Positions 53,869 through 62,192 are shown, numbered from the stretch's first letter. The stretch: 64,000 bases of DNA from Brevibacterium jeotgali (GCF_900169175.1 NZ_FXZM01000002.1:248001-312000), one strand, 5' to 3'. Program-made: numbers and translations. The notes: a model not told the origin generated them from the sequence alone.

Positions 53869-55161
53869 TCAAGCGTCCGTGTACTCGAACGGAAGCGCCG
53901 CCGCGATCTCGGCATGGAGTCGCCCCAGCTCGTCGTGGCCGGCCGCTCCGATGTGGAGCTTGCCGACGACGAACCGGTAGCTGTCCTGGCCCGGCAGCTC
54001 AGACAGCCGGTCGCCGACCGCGACCTGCGTGACGAGCCGGACGTCCGGATACGTCTCGCGCAGCCGATCCATGTCCGCTTCATCGGGGATCCTCGTCACG
54101 ACGCCGTCCTCGTCATGGAAGACCATGCACTGCCCCGCCACCGCGTAGCGCCCCTCGCGGTACGGCATCCGCGGAGGCCGGCCGCGGGCGATGTCGATCG
54201 CCACCTCGTGGTTCGACGCTCCGTCCACCTTGAGGAACAGGTCGCTGTGCGACTGGCTGATGCGCGTGTTCACCTCGATGAGCCACAGCTGGTCTTCGGC
54301 CTCGTCCCACATGAACTCGGAGTTGAAGCAGCCGTTGTCGAACCCGATGTGCTCCAGGTAGCGGCGGGTGAGGTCGATCATCCGCTCCTGGACGGACTCC
54401 GGCACGCTGCCGGCGGGATAGTCGAAGCGATCGAAACTCGTCCCGGCGCCGTCCTTGTGCATGTCGAACAGACCGTGCACGCGGAACTCCCCACGGAAGA
54501 CCGTTCCCTCCGGCGCGCACTGCATGCCTTCGACGAACTGCTCCGCAAGGCAGGTGTTCCCTCCGGCTTCGCCCAGGTCCCGAGGCAGGTCGACGCGGGA
54601 CAGCACAGCGTTGAACGCGTCACCCATCTCCTCGATCGAGTCCCGGATCCGGGACTGCGCGTCCAGGAAGTCCTCCTCGTCCGTGATCTTGAAGCCCAGT
54701 GCAGAGGAGTGCGCCTTGACCGGCTTCACCCAGAAGGGGAACGCGAGCTGCTCGCGGACGGCCGACAGCGCCCCGTCGTCGAACGGATCGAACGCGACGA
54801 AGCCGGGGACGCACTCAGGGATGCACTCGCGCTGTGCGAGCCTGCTCCAGTACTTGTGCTCGCTGGCCAGCAGGCTCGACAGCGGCGGAGCGGGGAGGCC
54901 GCGCTCGGCGGCGAGGATGGGGGCCAGAACGCTGACCGGGAAGTCCCAGTGCGCGATGATCCCGTCGACCGTGCCGTCGAACTCCTCCAGCTCCGCCCTC
55001 GCGGCGGCGAGGAGGCCCTCGAAGTCGATCGCGCGCGCCGCCACCGCATGCTCGTAGTCGAGCAGATCGTGGAATCTCAGATCCCCCGCACCGCGAACGG
55101 TCTCGAGCTCCAGGCGCTGTTCGTGCGTCATCGCCAGAACCAAGATGTTGGCAGGACTCAT
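53869..55161 (-). CDS. ATP-grasp family ligase
   Basis: A 430-residue stand-alone ATP-grasp protein. An N-terminal Rossmann-like domain (about 1-110, with DGIIAHWDFPVSV) precedes the nucleotide-binding lobe (FPFWVKPVKAHSSALGFKI near 145-163, the Lys and Ser/Gly loop) and LAEQFVEGMQ; the Mg-binding end is NSEFMWDEAEDQLWLIEVNTRISQSHSDLF with Glu and Asn in place. These enzymes join a carboxylate to an amine or thiol through an acylphosphate. It resembles carbamoyl-phosphate-synthase-L/dapdiamide-type ligases in size; substrates unknown. ATG 55161 follows GAGGAGAC closely. The only neighbour on its strand is the CocE-type hydrolase. Confidence 0.85.
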   Translation of the reverse strand: MSPANILVLAMTHEQRLELETVRGAGDLRFHDLLDYEHAVAARAIDFEGLLAAARAELEEFDGTVDGIIAHWDFPVSVLAPILAAERGLPAPPLSSLLASEHKYWSRLAQRECIPECVPGFVAFDPFDDGALSAVREQLAFPFWVKPVKAHSSALGFKITDEEDFLDAQSRIRDSIEEMGDAFNAVLSRVDLPRDLGEAGGNTCLAEQFVEGMQCAPEGTVFRGEFRVHGLFDMHKDGAGTSFDRFDYPAGSVPESVQERMIDLTRRYLEHIGFDNGCFNSEFMWDEAEDQLWLIEVNTRISQSHSDLFLKVDGASNHEVAIDIARGRPPRMPYREGRYAVAGQCMVFHDEDGVVTRIPDEADMDRLRETYPDVRLVTQVAVGDRLSELPGQDSYRFVVGKLHIGAAGHDELGRLHAEIAAALPFEYTDA

Positions 55162-55399
55162 GTCTCCTCGCTTTCGCTGTCGCAGAAGACACCTCCGAAT
55201 GTAAGGCACCTTGTCCTCTCGACCGTATGGGCCAGCACGCCTCGGCACAATCCCTCACGCCGCCGGCGCTCCCACCGCCCACAGACTTCACAGGAAGCCC
55301 TCAGCGCGCGCCCCCAGGACGCCTTCCCCGAAGGCTTCCCACGGAGCGCCTCGGCCGGGCCCCGTCGCACCGCACCGTGACTCTGCCAACCGGGCTTGT

Positions 55400-55411
55400 C
55401 ACACTTGAGGC
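55400..55411 (+). promoter_or_regulatory. Weak leaderless promoter candidate (CACACT-N6-ATG)
   Basis: CACACT (55400-55405) ends six bases before ATG 55412. The first base differs from the TANNNT pattern. GAGG between them is too near the start to be a good binding site. Confidence 0.3.
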
Positions 55412-55924
55412 ATGGACACCTCCTCGCGACTCCGGATATCGCGACGCGGGCGGCTGCTCGGCCTCGCCGTCGCCGCACTGCTCCTGACCGGCTGCGGCAG
55501 CTCGTTCCCCGCCGACCCGGAAGGCACTCTCGACCGGATCGAGGGAGGAGAGCTGCGGGTGGGCGTCTCCCACAGCCCGCCGTGGACGGACGTGTCCGCC
55601 GAATCGGAACCGACGGGCGTCGAGCCGCGGCTCGTCCGGGACTTCGCCCAGGCCCACGACGCGGAGCTCGCCTGGGAGGCCGGCGGCGAGGAGCAGCTGA
55701 TGACGATGCTCGACGAGGGCCGCATCGACATGGTGGTCGGCGGGCTCACCGACAGCTCCCCCTGGACCACCCACGCGGCACTCACCACCCCGTACGCGGA
55801 ATCCGTCGGTCCGGACGGGTCCACGAGCAAGCACGTCCTGGCTGTGCGGACCGGCGAGAACGCGTTCATGGTCGCCCTCGAGCGCCATGCGCTCGCACAG
55901 GAGCTCGGGACGGTCGAGCCGTGA
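55412..55924 (+). CDS. Single-lobe solute-binding-type lipoprotein
   Basis: A 170-residue predicted lipoprotein: basic start, hydrophobic segment, lipobox LLTGC with Cys28. Residues about 47-130 match lobe 1 of a family 3 solute-binding protein (GELRVGVSHSPPWTDV, EPRLVRDFAQAH, EEQLMTMLDEGRIDMVVGGLTDSSPWTTHAALTTPYAES). Then, instead of the second lobe of about 90 residues, the chain goes straight to the C-terminal return segment (HVLAVRTGENAFMVALERHALAQELG). So lobe 2 appears deleted and the usual two-lobe ligand clamp cannot form. The stop overlaps the GTG of the CDF gene (GTGA), so the pair is translationally coupled. It may be a sensor or accessory subunit of that transporter. Confidence 0.8.
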   Translation: MDTSSRLRISRRGRLLGLAVAALLLTGCGSSFPADPEGTLDRIEGGELRVGVSHSPPWTDVSAESEPTGVEPRLVRDFAQAHDAELAWEAGGEEQLMTMLDEGRIDMVVGGLTDSSPWTTHAALTTPYAESVGPDGSTSKHVLAVRTGENAFMVALERHALAQELGTVEP

Positions 55925-56916
55925 GGCCGCGCTTCGGCCACACCGAACTCCCAGAGGAGCAGGCTCACGCACTCGCGAAGGCGATCCGCCTCGAGCGCAT
56001 CACCCTGCTCGTGACCGTCGGGACCATCACCCTGGTGCTCCTGGTCGCGGGCAGCTCGCAGGCGATGAAGGCCGCCTGGATCGAAGACTCGCTCGCCCTC
56101 CTCCCGCCACTCGCCTTCCTCATCGCCGCCCGCTTCATCCGCCGTCGCCCGACAGCGCGGAGGCCGTACGGCTACCACCGTGCGATCGGTGTCGCCCACC
56201 TCGTGTCCGGCGTGGCGCTGCTCGTCATGGGGCTCTACCTCATCGTCGACTCCGGCCACGGGCTGGTGGCCGGCGACCACCCACCCATCGGCGTGATGGT
56301 CGTCTTCGGCACTCCGATCTGGCAGGGCTGGCTGATGGTGGGGGTGATGTCGGTCGTGGCGGTGCCCCCGATCATCCTCGGCCGTATGAAGCTGAAGCTC
56401 GCGCCCCTGCTGCACGACAAGGTCCTCTACGCAGACGCGCAGATGAACAAGGCGGACTGGATGACGGCACTGGCGACCATCGCGGGTGTCCTGGGCATCG
56501 GGATGGGCCTGTGGTGGGCGGACGGCGCGGCCGCGATCCTCGTCTCCGTGGACATCATCCGCGACGGATGGAACAACCTGCGCGACGCAGTCCGCGACCT
56601 CATGGACTCCCGCGCGACGACGCACGACGGAGCAGGACCGGACCCCCTGCCCCAGGATGTCGTGAACACACTGCTCGCCGCGACATGGGTCGACGAGGCC
56701 GAGGCCCGGGCGCGGGACCTGGGACACGTCCTGCACATCGAGGCCTTCGTGGTCCCGGTCGACGGAGGTCTGCCGCCGCTCGCCGAGGTGACCGCGCTCC
56801 GTGAGAGGTGCATCGGACTGGACTGGCGGATCCAGGACCTCGTCCTGTCCGTCGTCGAAGAGCTGCCCGACGAGCTCCTTCCGCAGCTGAACGGAGCAGG
56901 CCCTCACGACGAGTGA
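55921..56916 (+). CDS. Cation diffusion facilitator-family transporter, atypical site
   Basis: A 331-residue membrane protein with the CDF architecture: six hydrophobic segments within about 27-215 and a soluble C-terminal domain (about 245-331, with LGHVLHIEAFVVPVDGG). RPYGYHR (82-88) is the conserved loop after helix 2. In helix 5 the usual ADAxHxxxD motif reads ADAQMNKAD (171-179), with Met for His, and helix 2 (EDSLALLPP, 55-63) lacks the usual second Asp. The metal site is therefore non-canonical by eye, and the substrate may not be zinc. Its GTG start overlaps the lipoprotein stop. Its last 13 bases overlap the convergent pdxR gene. Confidence 0.82.
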   Translation: MRPRFGHTELPEEQAHALAKAIRLERITLLVTVGTITLVLLVAGSSQAMKAAWIEDSLALLPPLAFLIAARFIRRRPTARRPYGYHRAIGVAHLVSGVALLVMGLYLIVDSGHGLVAGDHPPIGVMVVFGTPIWQGWLMVGVMSVVAVPPIILGRMKLKLAPLLHDKVLYADAQMNKADWMTALATIAGVLGIGMGLWWADGAAAILVSVDIIRDGWNNLRDAVRDLMDSRATTHDGAGPDPLPQDVVNTLLAATWVDEAEARARDLGHVLHIEAFVVPVDGGLPPLAEVTALRERCIGLDWRIQDLVLSVVEELPDELLPQLNGAGPHDE

Positions 56917-58265
56917 GGATGACCGCGTCCACTCCGTGCGCCCCTCGCCTCCGCGACGGCTGCGGCGAGGTCGCCGGCCAGGTCCGCAGCGTCGGCATCA
57001 GTGAGTCCGTGCACGGTGATGCGCAGGCGATGGGAGACGGCCGAGGAGTCTGCGAAGCGGAACTCGTCACCGGGTCGCACCCACCACCCACGGCGGGCGA
57101 GCCCTACCTGCACCTGCCGCGCGGGCGCACCCACCGGAACCCATGCGCTGAGTCCGTCGCCGGAGGCCGCCAGCATTCCGTGCTCCGCCAGGCGTGCGGC
57201 GAACTCCCTATTGCGCTGCGCGTAGTGCGTGCCCGCTCGATGGATCTGTGCACGTGCGCCATCGTCGGTCAGGAGCGCATGGGCGATGCGCTGGAGCAGA
57301 TGGCTCACCCACGTGGTCCCCGGACTCAGCCGCATCGCCAACCGGTCTGCAGTCTCCGCGTCGGAGGCGACGAGTGCGACTGCGATGTCTGGGCCGATGA
57401 ACTTCGACAGTGACCTCACGAGGGCCCAGCGACGGTGCCCGGGCCCGACGATCGGATGGAACGGCTGCTGGGACAGCAGTGAATAGTAGTCGTCCTCGAT
57501 GACGAGGACGTACGGGTGATCGGCGAGCACCCTTCTCAGACCCTCTGCGCGCTCCGCCGATCGTGACGCTCCCGTCGGGTTCTGAGCCCGCGGAGTGCAC
57601 ACGATCGCGCGCACTCCCTGCGAGAGCGCCGCGCGGAGCCCCTCGACCGTCATCCCCTCCTCGTCGACGGGAACGGGCACGGCGCGGTACCCGCCCAGAC
57701 GGACCGTGTGGATGCTTGCGAGGAAGCAGGGGTCCTCGAGCGCCACCGCGTCATCGCGGGTGAGCACCTGGGCAAGCAGGCGCTCCACGGCGTCGACCGC
57801 GCCGCTCGTCACTGTGAGGCCGAAGTCCCCGTGGGTGTCCGGCTCCATCCACGCACGCGCCCACGCCTCCAGCGAGGGGTCGATCACCGGCTCGCCGTAG
57901 AGAATGGGACGACCGCCGGCGGCCTGGAGCGCTCGAGTGGGGTCCGGGATCAGGGCCGGGTCGGGATTGCCGCTGGCGAGGTCGCGCAGCGACTCCGTGG
58001 ACGCGTACCCCTCCTGCGGCACGCGTGCCCGGTCAGCGATCCGAGTCCCGGCACGTCCCAGTGCTTCGACGACCCCCGTCCGGCCCAGGACGCCGTAGGC
58101 GGCGACGACGGTGTTCCGATTGACGCCCAGTTCGTCTGCGAGTGCTCGCACAGGCGGCAGTCCATCACCGGGCGCCAGGGCGCCCCGGTCGACGAGTCCG
58201 CGCACGCTCTCAGCGATCTCCGCTGAGGTGCGCCCCCTGATGCCTGATCCGACTGACGTGCTCAT
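56904..58265 (-). CDS. pdxR: PdxR, MocR-type regulator of vitamin B6 synthesis
   Basis: A 453-residue MocR/GntR-subfamily regulator. An N-terminal winged helix (about 10-75; GLPPVRALADELGVNRNTVVAAYGVL is the recognition region) is fused to a fold-type I aminotransferase-like domain, with PNPTG-like AQNPTGASRS, EDDYY (257-261) and the PLP-binding Lys288 in SLSKFIGPD. In Corynebacterium and Listeria PdxR controls pdxST in response to PLP. Its position opposite pdxS, with two palindromes between, supports this. The ATG at 58265 has TAGACT seven bases upstream; the longer frame to 58367 would run across the operators. Overlaps the CDF gene end. Confidence 0.93.
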   Translation of the reverse strand: MSTSVGSGIRGRTSAEIAESVRGLVDRGALAPGDGLPPVRALADELGVNRNTVVAAYGVLGRTGVVEALGRAGTRIADRARVPQEGYASTESLRDLASGNPDPALIPDPTRALQAAGGRPILYGEPVIDPSLEAWARAWMEPDTHGDFGLTVTSGAVDAVERLLAQVLTRDDAVALEDPCFLASIHTVRLGGYRAVPVPVDEEGMTVEGLRAALSQGVRAIVCTPRAQNPTGASRSAERAEGLRRVLADHPYVLVIEDDYYSLLSQQPFHPIVGPGHRRWALVRSLSKFIGPDIAVALVASDAETADRLAMRLSPGTTWVSHLLQRIAHALLTDDGARAQIHRAGTHYAQRNREFAARLAEHGMLAASGDGLSAWVPVGAPARQVQVGLARRGWWVRPGDEFRFADSSAVSHRLRITVHGLTDADAADLAGDLAAAVAEARGARSGRGHPHSS

Positions 58266-58278
58266 CCACACCAGTCTA
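58266..58278 (-). promoter_or_regulatory. Leaderless promoter for pdxR (TAGACT-N7-ATG)
   Basis: Minus-strand TAGACT (58278-58273), seven bases, ATG. A -35 element at the usual distance would fall at about 58296-58301, at the edge of the first palindrome, which is consistent with autoregulation. Confidence 0.5.
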
Positions 58279-58299
58279 CGGGCGGAGCATGCTATCTTT

Positions 58300-58328
58300 T
58301 GGCCTAGGCCAGACAATGGCCTAGGCCA
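58300..58328. promoter_or_regulatory. Two PdxR operators, perfect 12-bp palindromes
   Basis: TGGCCTAGGCCA occurs at 58300-58311 and at 58317-58328, separated by GACAA; centre-to-centre distance is 17 bp, under two helical turns. Each copy is self-complementary, and the flanking Ts and As extend the symmetry of the pair. The site lies between divergent pdxR and pdxS, 22 bases from the pdxR -10 element and 50 bases before the pdxS start. MocR regulators bind repeated sites as dimers. Confidence 0.85.
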
Positions 58329-58378
58329 AGAACTCTCGCGTGCACGCCGCGGCGTGCACAGGACCAAAGGGGTCGATC

Positions 58379-59299
58379 ATGACGCTCACGACGGAGACCA
58401 CCGCAACGACGCCGCGCCCGCCGGCGGCCGCGGCCGCTTCCACGAACGGACTCGCAGACCGACTGAAGGGCGGCGTCATCATGGACGTCGTCACAGCAGA
58501 GCAGGCGCGGATCGCCGAGGACGCGGGAGCGGTCGCGGTCATGGCGCTCGAGCGCGTGCCGGCGGACATCCGGGCACAGGGCGGTGTCGCACGCATGAGC
58601 GACCCGGACCTCATCGACGGCATCATCGCTGCGGTGAAGGTCCCTGTCATGGCGAAGGCGCGGATCGGCCACTTCGTCGAGGCACAGGTGCTGCAGGAGC
58701 TGGGTGTGGACTTCATCGACGAGTCGGAGGTCCTCTCCCCCGCCGACTACGTCCACCACATCAGCAAGCGGGACTTCACCGTGCCGTTCGTGTGCGGCGC
58801 GACGAACCTGGGGGAAGCCCTGCGCCGCATCTCCGAGGGCGCCCAGATGATCCGGTCCAAGGGTGAGGCCGGCACCGGGGACGTCTCGGAGGCGACGAAG
58901 CACATCCGCACCATCACGGCGGAGATCGCCTCACTGCGCGCAGTGGCGAAGGACGAGCTCTATGTCGCCGCGAAGGAGCTTCGGGCACCGTACGACCTCG
59001 TCGCCGAGGTCGCGGAGGCCGGCCGTCTCCCGGTCCCCCTCTTCACCGCCGGTGGCGTGGCGACCCCCGCAGACGCTGCGATGATGATGCAGCTGGGCGC
59101 GGACGGCGTGTTCGTGGGCTCCGGCATCTTCACCTCCGGGAAACCCGCCGAGCGCGCACAGGCGATCGTGCGGGCGACCGAGTCGCACACCGATCCCCGG
59201 ATCGTCGCAGAGGCGTCGCGCGGACTGGGCGAGGCGATGGTGGGCATCAGCGTCGCAGATCTCCCCGCACCGCATCGCCTGGCTGACCGCGGATGGTGA
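58379..59299 (+). CDS. pdxS: Pyridoxal 5'-phosphate synthase subunit PdxS
   Basis: A 306-residue TIM-barrel PLP synthase subunit that condenses ribose-5-phosphate, glyceraldehyde-3-phosphate and ammonia. [47 protein letters not shown] is the conserved beginning (with the active-site Lys in [11 protein letters not shown]), [25 protein letters not shown] and [30 protein letters not shown] complete the set. The N-terminal extension of about 30 residues is Thr/Ala/Pro-rich. The ATG at 58379 follows AAAGGGG by 8 bases. No glutaminase pdxT follows, unusual for this gene, so ammonia must come from elsewhere. Divergent from pdxR. Confidence 0.97.
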   Translation: MTLTTETTATTPRPPAAAAASTNGLADRLKGGVIMDVVTAEQARIAEDAGAVAVMALERVPADIRAQGGVARMSDPDLIDGIIAAVKVPVMAKARIGHFVEAQVLQELGVDFIDESEVLSPADYVHHISKRDFTVPFVCGATNLGEALRRISEGAQMIRSKGEAGTGDVSEATKHIRTITAEIASLRAVAKDELYVAAKELRAPYDLVAEVAEAGRLPVPLFTAGGVATPADAAMMMQLGADGVFVGSGIFTSGKPAERAQAIVRATESHTDPRIVAEASRGLGEAMVGISVADLPAPHRLADRGW

Positions 59300-59347
59300 G
59301 CCGCATGACACCATGATCTCCATGGCACCAGTGAGCGCTGCGACCCG

Positions 59348-60163
59348 ATGACGACGTCCCCCGGCGAGCCTGACGGGCTCGTCGCCGCGCTGCGGCGCGC
59401 AGGCTGCGTCTTCGCGGAGGAGGAGGCTGCAGTGCTGCGCGAGTCCGCGGACAGCCTCGCCGACCTCGAGCGCCTGGTGCGGACCCGCGCCGAGGGCGCT
59501 CCGCTGGAGCAGCTCGTGGGCTGGGTCGACCTCGACGGCCTTCGCCTCCGCGTGGGACCCGGCGTCTTCGTCCCGCGCCAGCGCACGCGCCTCCTGACGG
59601 AGGTCGCGGTCGACGCCGTCCGATCCGCTGAGACGGACTCCGCGCCGCGCGCGGCCCCGCCGGTGTTCGTTGAAGCGTTCGCCGGGGTGGCGCCCGTCGC
59701 GGCGGCGGTCCGCGCGGCGCATCCGTCCGCGGAGGCCCACGCGACCGACCTCGACGAGACGGCTCTGCGGTACGCCCGGACGAATCTCGGTGACGCGGCG
59801 GGCGTCCACCCGGGCTCCGTCCTCCGCGGACTGCCCGATCACCTCGGTGGGCGTGCGTCCGTCATCGCGGCGGTGCCGCCCTATGTGCCGATCGGCGAGG
59901 CGGACCTCCTGCCCCGCGAGGCACGGGACTTCGAACCGCCCGCCGCGCTGTTCAGCGGAACTGACGGGCTGGACGCGGCTGGCGCCCTCATCGGCGAAGC
60001 ACCGCAGTGGCTGGCGCCGAGCGGCAGGCTCGTCGTGGAGATGCACAGCGCTCAGGCCCGCGACGCGGCGCGCGTCGCCGCACACGTCGGCTTCACAGCG
60101 ACCCAGCACGTCGCCGTGGATTCGCAGACGGTGGTCCTGGAGCTCAGGCGGTGCTCCCCCTGA
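59348..60163 (+). CDS. PrmC-like methyltransferase, degenerate motifs
   Basis: A 271-residue protein with the two-domain build of protein-N5-glutamine methyltransferases: N-terminal helical domain (1-85), the VGPGVFVPRQRTRLL signature (68-83) and a Rossmann-like C-terminal part. In motif I the usual DLGxGSG is replaced by VEAFAGVAP (108-116), and the catalytic NPPY is VPPY (176-179), lacking the Asn that contacts the glutamine amide. It is therefore unlikely to methylate release factors in the standard way. It lies 48 bases after pdxS, same strand. The ATG lacks a good binding site. Its last 20 bases overlap the convergent DUF421 gene. Confidence 0.75.
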   Translation: MTTSPGEPDGLVAALRRAGCVFAEEEAAVLRESADSLADLERLVRTRAEGAPLEQLVGWVDLDGLRLRVGPGVFVPRQRTRLLTEVAVDAVRSAETDSAPRAAPPVFVEAFAGVAPVAAAVRAAHPSAEAHATDLDETALRYARTNLGDAAGVHPGSVLRGLPDHLGGRASVIAAVPPYVPIGEADLLPREARDFEPPAALFSGTDGLDAAGALIGEAPQWLAPSGRLVVEMHSAQARDAARVAAHVGFTATQHVAVDSQTVVLELRRCSP

Positions 60164-60764
60164 CACTCTTCGCCCCCGCAACGCCGTCGAGGAGTTCCGG
60201 GGCGACCGGCATGCCTGCGCGGATGAGCGAGTAGGACCCGCCGGATTCCAGGACGATGCACTGCACCTCCGCTGGGCAGGTCACACCGGCCTGCCGCATC
60301 ACCGTCTGCAGGTCGGTCCGCGACGTGTGCGTGCGCCTGCAGGCATCGGGCAGCGCACGACCGTGGGCGAAGACCACCGTCGGATGCGCGCTGAGGAGCC
60401 GCCGCCCTCGCCGCGACGATTCGACCGCCCCGAAGATCGCCTCCATCCCCACGAGGGTGAGCAGCCCGACCACTCCCGCCGCAACGGTGGGCGGGTGGCC
60501 CAGGATCACACGGCCCGCGACCGCGCCGAACATGATGAGCACGACCGTGTCGAAGCCGCTGCTGCCCGACAGCACCCGCGCCCCGAAGATGCGGACCGTG
60601 AGCAGGAAGACGACGTAGATGAGCACCGAGGACACGATCACGAGCGGGATCCGGTACGGCTCGATCCAGATGTGGTCGACCACAGCCGGCCACCATCCGT
60701 CGGGCGGCTGCAGAGACATGCCGGCAGAGGGTGTATTCGCTTGCATCGCCGCATGAGAGCTCAT
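60144..60764 (-). CDS. DUF421 (YetF-like) membrane protein
   Basis: A 206-residue protein with three hydrophobic segments at about 40-60 (IPLVIVSSVLIYVVFLLTV), 72-90 and 95-115, including FGAVAGRVILG (about 77-87), followed by the YetF-type soluble domain (PTVVFAHGRALPDAC, TDLQTVMRQAGV, VQCIVLESGGSYSLI). The role is unknown; YetF family members occur widely, some in spore-former membranes. The ATG at 60764 has TATCTT six bases upstream, a leaderless promoter, so later Met codons (60746, 60719) are less likely. Confidence 0.82.
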   Translation of the reverse strand: MSSHAAMQANTPSAGMSLQPPDGWWPAVVDHIWIEPYRIPLVIVSSVLIYVVFLLTVRIFGARVLSGSSGFDTVVLIMFGAVAGRVILGHPPTVAAGVVGLLTLVGMEAIFGAVESSRRGRRLLSAHPTVVFAHGRALPDACRRTHTSRTDLQTVMRQAGVTCPAEVQCIVLESGGSYSLIRAGMPVAPELLDGVAGAKSVRGSTA

Positions 60765-60776
60765 CTTCGAAAGATA
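60765..60776 (-). promoter_or_regulatory. Leaderless promoter (TATCTT-N6-ATG)
   Basis: Minus-strand TATCTT (60776-60771), six bases, ATG 60764. Confidence 0.5.
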
Positions 60777-60876
60777 TCCGATGCCGTCCGATACCCCAGC
60801 GCACCCGTCTGCACCCACGAAGAAGTCCTGCGTCGTGACACCGTTCGGAAACGACGTCTCGACACAGGACTGTCTG

Positions 60877-60949
60877 TGGAGCTAAGGGGATTCGAACCCC
60901 TGACCTCTTCATTGCGAACGAAGCGCTCTACCAACTGAGCTATAGCCCC
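60877..60949 (-). tRNA. tRNA-Ala (anticodon CGC)
   Basis: On the minus strand GGGGCTA pairs with TAGCTCC to form the acceptor stem, including the G3-U70 wobble that identifies alanine tRNA. The D-arm is GCTC/GAGC, the anticodon arm is CTTCG-TTCGCAA-TGAAG with CGC at 34-36, and the T-arm is AGGGG-TTCGAAT-CCCCT. The discriminator is A. CCA is not encoded and must be added. It reads GCG codons, abundant in this genome. Confidence 0.95.
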
Positions 60950-61037
60950 ACGGCCAGCCGTGCTGACCGTGCTCGTCCGAGGACGACCGCTCCATATTAC
61001 TGCGAAGCGGAGCGGTCGCCAAGGCGAACGCGGTGTG

Positions 61038-62192
61038 TCACCGATCACTCCCCGGTGCGATCCGGTACGCCGCGGGCGTGCGCGACATCTTCACCGGCGA
61101 CGCGACTCCGCGGTACCCGTCCTCCATCTCCACGATCATGCCGCGGTGCCGCGTGTGCGGATGCGCCGCGGCCTGGGCGGAGTCGAGGATCGGGCCCGCA
61201 GGCACCCCGTCGGCCATCAGCGCCTCCCCCAGCGCGACTGCCTCGAACGATGCCATCGCCGCCTCGAGCGCAGCCCGCAGGGCCTCGCGGTGTGCGGTGC
61301 GGTCCGCGTTGGTCGCGAATCGCGCATCCTCCACCAGCTCCCGGGCCTCGATCCGCTCGCACAGTCGCGCGAACTGCCGGTCGTTCCCCACAGCGATGAA
61401 GAGGTCGCCGTCGCCCGTCGCATACGTGGAGTACGGGGCGATGTTCGGATGGTCGTTCCCGGTCCGGGCAGCGGGCTTCCCCGTCCCGAACAGATTCGGC
61501 ATGTGCGGGTGCATGACGGACAGCGCGCAGTCGAACAGCGTGGTCTCCACCCGCTGGCCTCTGCCGGAGGCATTCCGCTCCCACAGCGCCATCATGATGC
61601 CGTTGACCGCGTTGAGTCCCGTGATCATGTCGACCGCCGGCATGCCGATCCGCGTGGGACCGGTCTCCGGAGTACCGTTCACGCTCATGAGCCCACTCAT
61701 CGCCTGTGCGACTGCGTCGTAGCCCGGCATGCCGCCCAGCGGCCCGTCCTCGCCGAACCCGGTCACGGAGCAGTGGACCAGGCGGGGGAACTCGACACTC
61801 AGCACGTCGTAGCCCAGATTCCACTTCTCGAGTGTGCCCGGCTTGAAGTTCTCGACCAGGACATCCGCTTCGGCGAGCAGGCCCCGCAGTGCATCCCTGC
61901 CCTCATCGGAGCGCAGATCGAGGGTCCGCACCTCCTTGTTCCGGTTCACACCCGCGTAGTACCAGGCGATGTCGTCTCGGTAGAACGGCGGGCCCCATCC
62001 GCGCGTCTCATCGCCCTGAGGCGGCTCGATCTTGAGGACGCGCGCCCCGTGGTCGCCCAGGATCTGCGTGGCATACGGCCCGCCCAGCACACGCGACAGA
62101 TCGACGACGGTGATCCCGGCAAGACTGCCCGGCCCGGCCGGGGCCCCGGCCTGCGTCCCCGCCGCCGAGGTTCCGCTCAGCCCCCGCGTCAC
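61038..62192 (-). CDS. CaiB/BaiF family CoA-transferase
   Basis: A 384-residue class III CoA-transferase. DLSRVLGGPYATQILGDHGARVLKIEPPQGDETR (about 20-55) is the N-terminal signature, RNKEVRTLDLRSDEG the CoA-binding strand, and the catalytic Asp is in GMPGYDAVAQAMSG, followed by PAVDMITGLNAVNGIMMAL. It moves CoA between acyl acids, substrate unknown. The GTG at 62192 overlaps the stop of the upstream acyl-CoA dehydrogenase gene by 4 bases (GTGA). Together they look like a catabolic or acid-activation operon. Confidence 0.9.
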   Translation of the reverse strand: MTRGLSGTSAAGTQAGAPAGPGSLAGITVVDLSRVLGGPYATQILGDHGARVLKIEPPQGDETRGWGPPFYRDDIAWYYAGVNRNKEVRTLDLRSDEGRDALRGLLAEADVLVENFKPGTLEKWNLGYDVLSVEFPRLVHCSVTGFGEDGPLGGMPGYDAVAQAMSGLMSVNGTPETGPTRIGMPAVDMITGLNAVNGIMMALWERNASGRGQRVETTLFDCALSVMHPHMPNLFGTGKPAARTGNDHPNIAPYSTYATGDGDLFIAVGNDRQFARLCERIEARELVEDARFATNADRTAHREALRAALEAAMASFEAVALGEALMADGVPAGPILDSAQAAAHPHTRHRGMIVEMEDGYRGVASPVKMSRTPAAYRIAPGSDR

